From Pseudomonadota bacterium (lineage in GTDB: Bacteria; Pseudomonadota; Gammaproteobacteria; Steroidobacterales; Woeseiaceae): a DNA stretch of 64,000 nt. The stretch lies in contig JACZWL010000010.1 in assembly GCA_022572185.1 (NCBI GenBank), positions 1-64,000 of the forward strand, given 5' to 3'. How positions within the stretch are numbered: position 1 is the first letter of the stretch; each line of letters begins with the position of its first letter. Position numbers and translations under genes: made by a program. The notes below the pieces were generated by a model. That model had not been told where the DNA came from. It worked only from the letters and a program-made list of their open reading frames with translations, and did not search any database. Below are positions 62,903 to 64,000 of the stretch, one piece after another.

Positions 62903-63145
62903 CACGCTCAGACGAAGGCCGCAATAGCGTGTGTGTTGTAGTGCACAAAAACTCCATCGGTGTTGCCAAGCGGCCCAAAGGGGCCTGCGGCCCTTGGCTG
63001 GCGCCCATTCCGGGTGTTTTTGCACTGTCGTTCTTTGTATCCAGGATGACGATTAGTTCAACGTTTTCAGGGACTCAGGTCAGTATTCTAATAGAAGATT
63101 TCGCACTGGCCGGGGTCTCCCGGCCTCCCTGTAGCGTATGCCACG
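62903..63145. other. Divergent vapB/Sel1 gene intergenic stretch
   Basis: About 240 bp with small hairpins such as GGCCCAAAGGGGCC (62971-62984) and GGCCGGGGTCTCCCGGCC (63107-63124). No coding frame or clear promoter is supported. Confidence 0.4.
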
Positions 63146-64000
63146 ATGAATTACCGTATTTCCGCTGCCTTGAGTGTCCTGAAGATCGCTGTCTTATCGT
63201 CAGCAGTCGCGGGTCCCCTGTTAGCCGCTGACTTCAAGACAGGCCTGGACGCGTTCAATGCCAAAGACTTTGCGAGCGCGCTTGACGAGTGGCTGCCGCT
63301 GGCCGAAGACGGCGATCTCAATGCAATGTATAACGTTGCTCTAATCTACGATGAAGGCCTCGCAGGGCCAGTAGATAAGGTCAAGGCGATCAAGTGGTAT
63401 CTGGAGCCGGCAAACCGTGGTGACGTCACCGCGCAATTCAATCTGGCAATTATTTACGACTATGGGCAGGGCGTAGCCGAAGATAACGAAGCGGCCATCA
63501 AGTGGTATCGCGCGGCAGCGAGACAGGCGGACGAACAGGCACAATATAATCTGGGCGTGATGTACGGCAGCGGCGAGGGTGTGGCCGTCGACTACGCCGA
63601 ATCGATCAGATGGTATCGCCTGGGGGCCGATCAGGGCCATGCGGCGTCGCAATACAACCTTGGTTACAGCTATGACGTTGGCAAGGGCGTTGCGGAAGAC
63701 AATCACGAAGCGCTCAGGTGGTACCGGATGGCTGCCGAACAGGGTAATTCCGAAGCGCAATATGCGATTGCATTGATTTACGATCTGGGCGACGGTGTGC
63801 CTGAGGACAACGTAATGGCCGTCGAATGGTATGAACATGCCGGCGAGCAGGGTCATGTCAAAGCGCAGTTCAATGTTGCCGTCATGTACGACGTTGGCGA
63901 AGGTATCGAGGAAGACAACGAGTTGTCTGTTCACTGGTATCGTGCCGCAGCGGCGCAGGGCCATCCCGATGCACAATTCAACCTGGGTGTCATGTTTGAA
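63146..64000 (+). CDS. Secreted Sel1-repeat protein, 3' end outside window
   Basis: From the ATG at 63146 an open frame runs 285 codons to the window edge without a stop. A signal peptide (LKIAVLSSAVAGPLLAAD) is followed by Sel1-like repeats of about 36 residues with the pattern AQFNLAIIYDYGQGV-EDN-AIKWYRAAA. Seven or so repeats are visible, starting near residue 40. Sel1 repeats form alpha-solenoids that bind proteins, often in envelope signalling or peptidoglycan-related functions. The partner is unknown. The long open frame on the opposite strand is a mirror of the repeats. Confidence 0.92.
   Translation, partial: MNYRISAALSVLKIAVLSSAVAGPLLAADFKTGLDAFNAKDFASALDEWLPLAEDGDLNAMYNVALIYDEGLAGPVDKVKAIKWYLEPANRGDVTAQFNLAIIYDYGQGVAEDNEAAIKWYRAAARQADEQAQYNLGVMYGSGEGVAVDYAESIRWYRLGADQGHAASQYNLGYSYDVGKGVAEDNHEALRWYRMAAEQGNSEAQYAIALIYDLGDGVPEDNVMAVEWYEHAGEQGHVKAQFNVAVMYDVGEGIEEDNELSVHWYRAAAAQGHPDAQFNLGVMFE

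Noticed and set aside
63341-63976. 211-codon minus-strand frame with apparent repeats
   Set aside because: Its periodicity is the reflection of Sel1 repeats on the plus strand.

Overview
The window reads as one stretch of gammaproteobacterial chromosome, moderately GC-rich and densely coded. Evidence for this placement is the gene order: comEC-exbB-exbD-msbA-lpxK-kdsB, rpmF-plsX-fabH, clpS-clpA-infA-aat and ftsK-lolA-rarA-serS. Lipid A/LPS genes and a secretin-based type II secretion system show a Gram-negative envelope. A lineage near the marine Chromatiales/Woeseiales or Xanthomonadales relatives is a guess from gene content; no marker in the window fixes it.

Layout. 1-5636: the 3' end of comEC, an ExbB/ExbD proton-channel pair, and the MsbA/LpxK/KdsB envelope genes in a tight co-directional run. 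5640-8770: an AT-richer accessory insert with a small lipoprotein and two toxin-antitoxin modules (Phd/ParE type and TumE type). The second module lies between a truncated 5' copy and the intact copy of a low-molecular-weight tyrosine phosphatase gene. 9265-17158: RNase E with an apparently frameshifted tail, RluC, Maf, YceD-RpmF-PlsX-FabH. 17236-20330: a DUF1232-type protein, a GST, and an L,D-transpeptidase convergent with an Lpp-like lipoprotein. 20331-26569: the SOS mutagenesis cassette lexA-imuA-imuB-dnaE2, with a LexA box in front and a MITE-like palindrome between imuB and dnaE2. 26897-34239: a second GST, an acidic small protein, and a type II secretion operon gspC-D-E-F read leftward. 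34550-40450: the N-degron set clpS, clpA, aat (with infA), a FemAB/GNAT-like protein and thioredoxin reductase. 40763-49001: ftsK, lolA, a VanZ-like gene, rarA, serS and a lipoprotein prolyl oligopeptidase. 49026-57837: a leftward block with an MscS channel fused to an AHSA1-type domain, a Bax-inhibitor-1 protein, a DUF4242 protein, and a 1582-residue kinase/cyclase-like/ATPase/TPR protein. 58081-61601: tRNA-Ser with a tRNA-derived structured repeat, small envelope proteins, a SixA-like phosphatase, YjbQ and Bcp. 61735-64000: a broken tRNA-Arg beside an intact one, VapBC, and the start of a secreted Sel1-repeat protein.

How the parts work together. MsbA, LpxK, KdsB and LolA serve outer-membrane building. 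The L,D-transpeptidase and the alanine-zipper lipoprotein probably form an enzyme-substrate pair tethering the outer membrane to peptidoglycan. LexA controls a mutagenic ImuA/ImuB/DnaE2 polymerase set. Aat marks proteins that ClpS delivers to ClpA. Palindromic elements recur at gene ends: two MITE-like elements, one 22-bp perfect inverted repeat, and a GTAG-type REP family whose two full copies supply the stop codons of the genes they follow.

Most interesting for follow-up: the toxin-antitoxin insert bounded by a 14-bp repeat from the phosphatase active-site codons; the tRNA-Ser-derived multi-hairpin element, which resembles the arrangement of the E. coli tyrT/rtT repeats; the MscS-AHSA1 fusion; the kinase/degenerate-cyclase/ATPase/TPR signalling protein; and the interleaved inverted repeats upstream of lexA.
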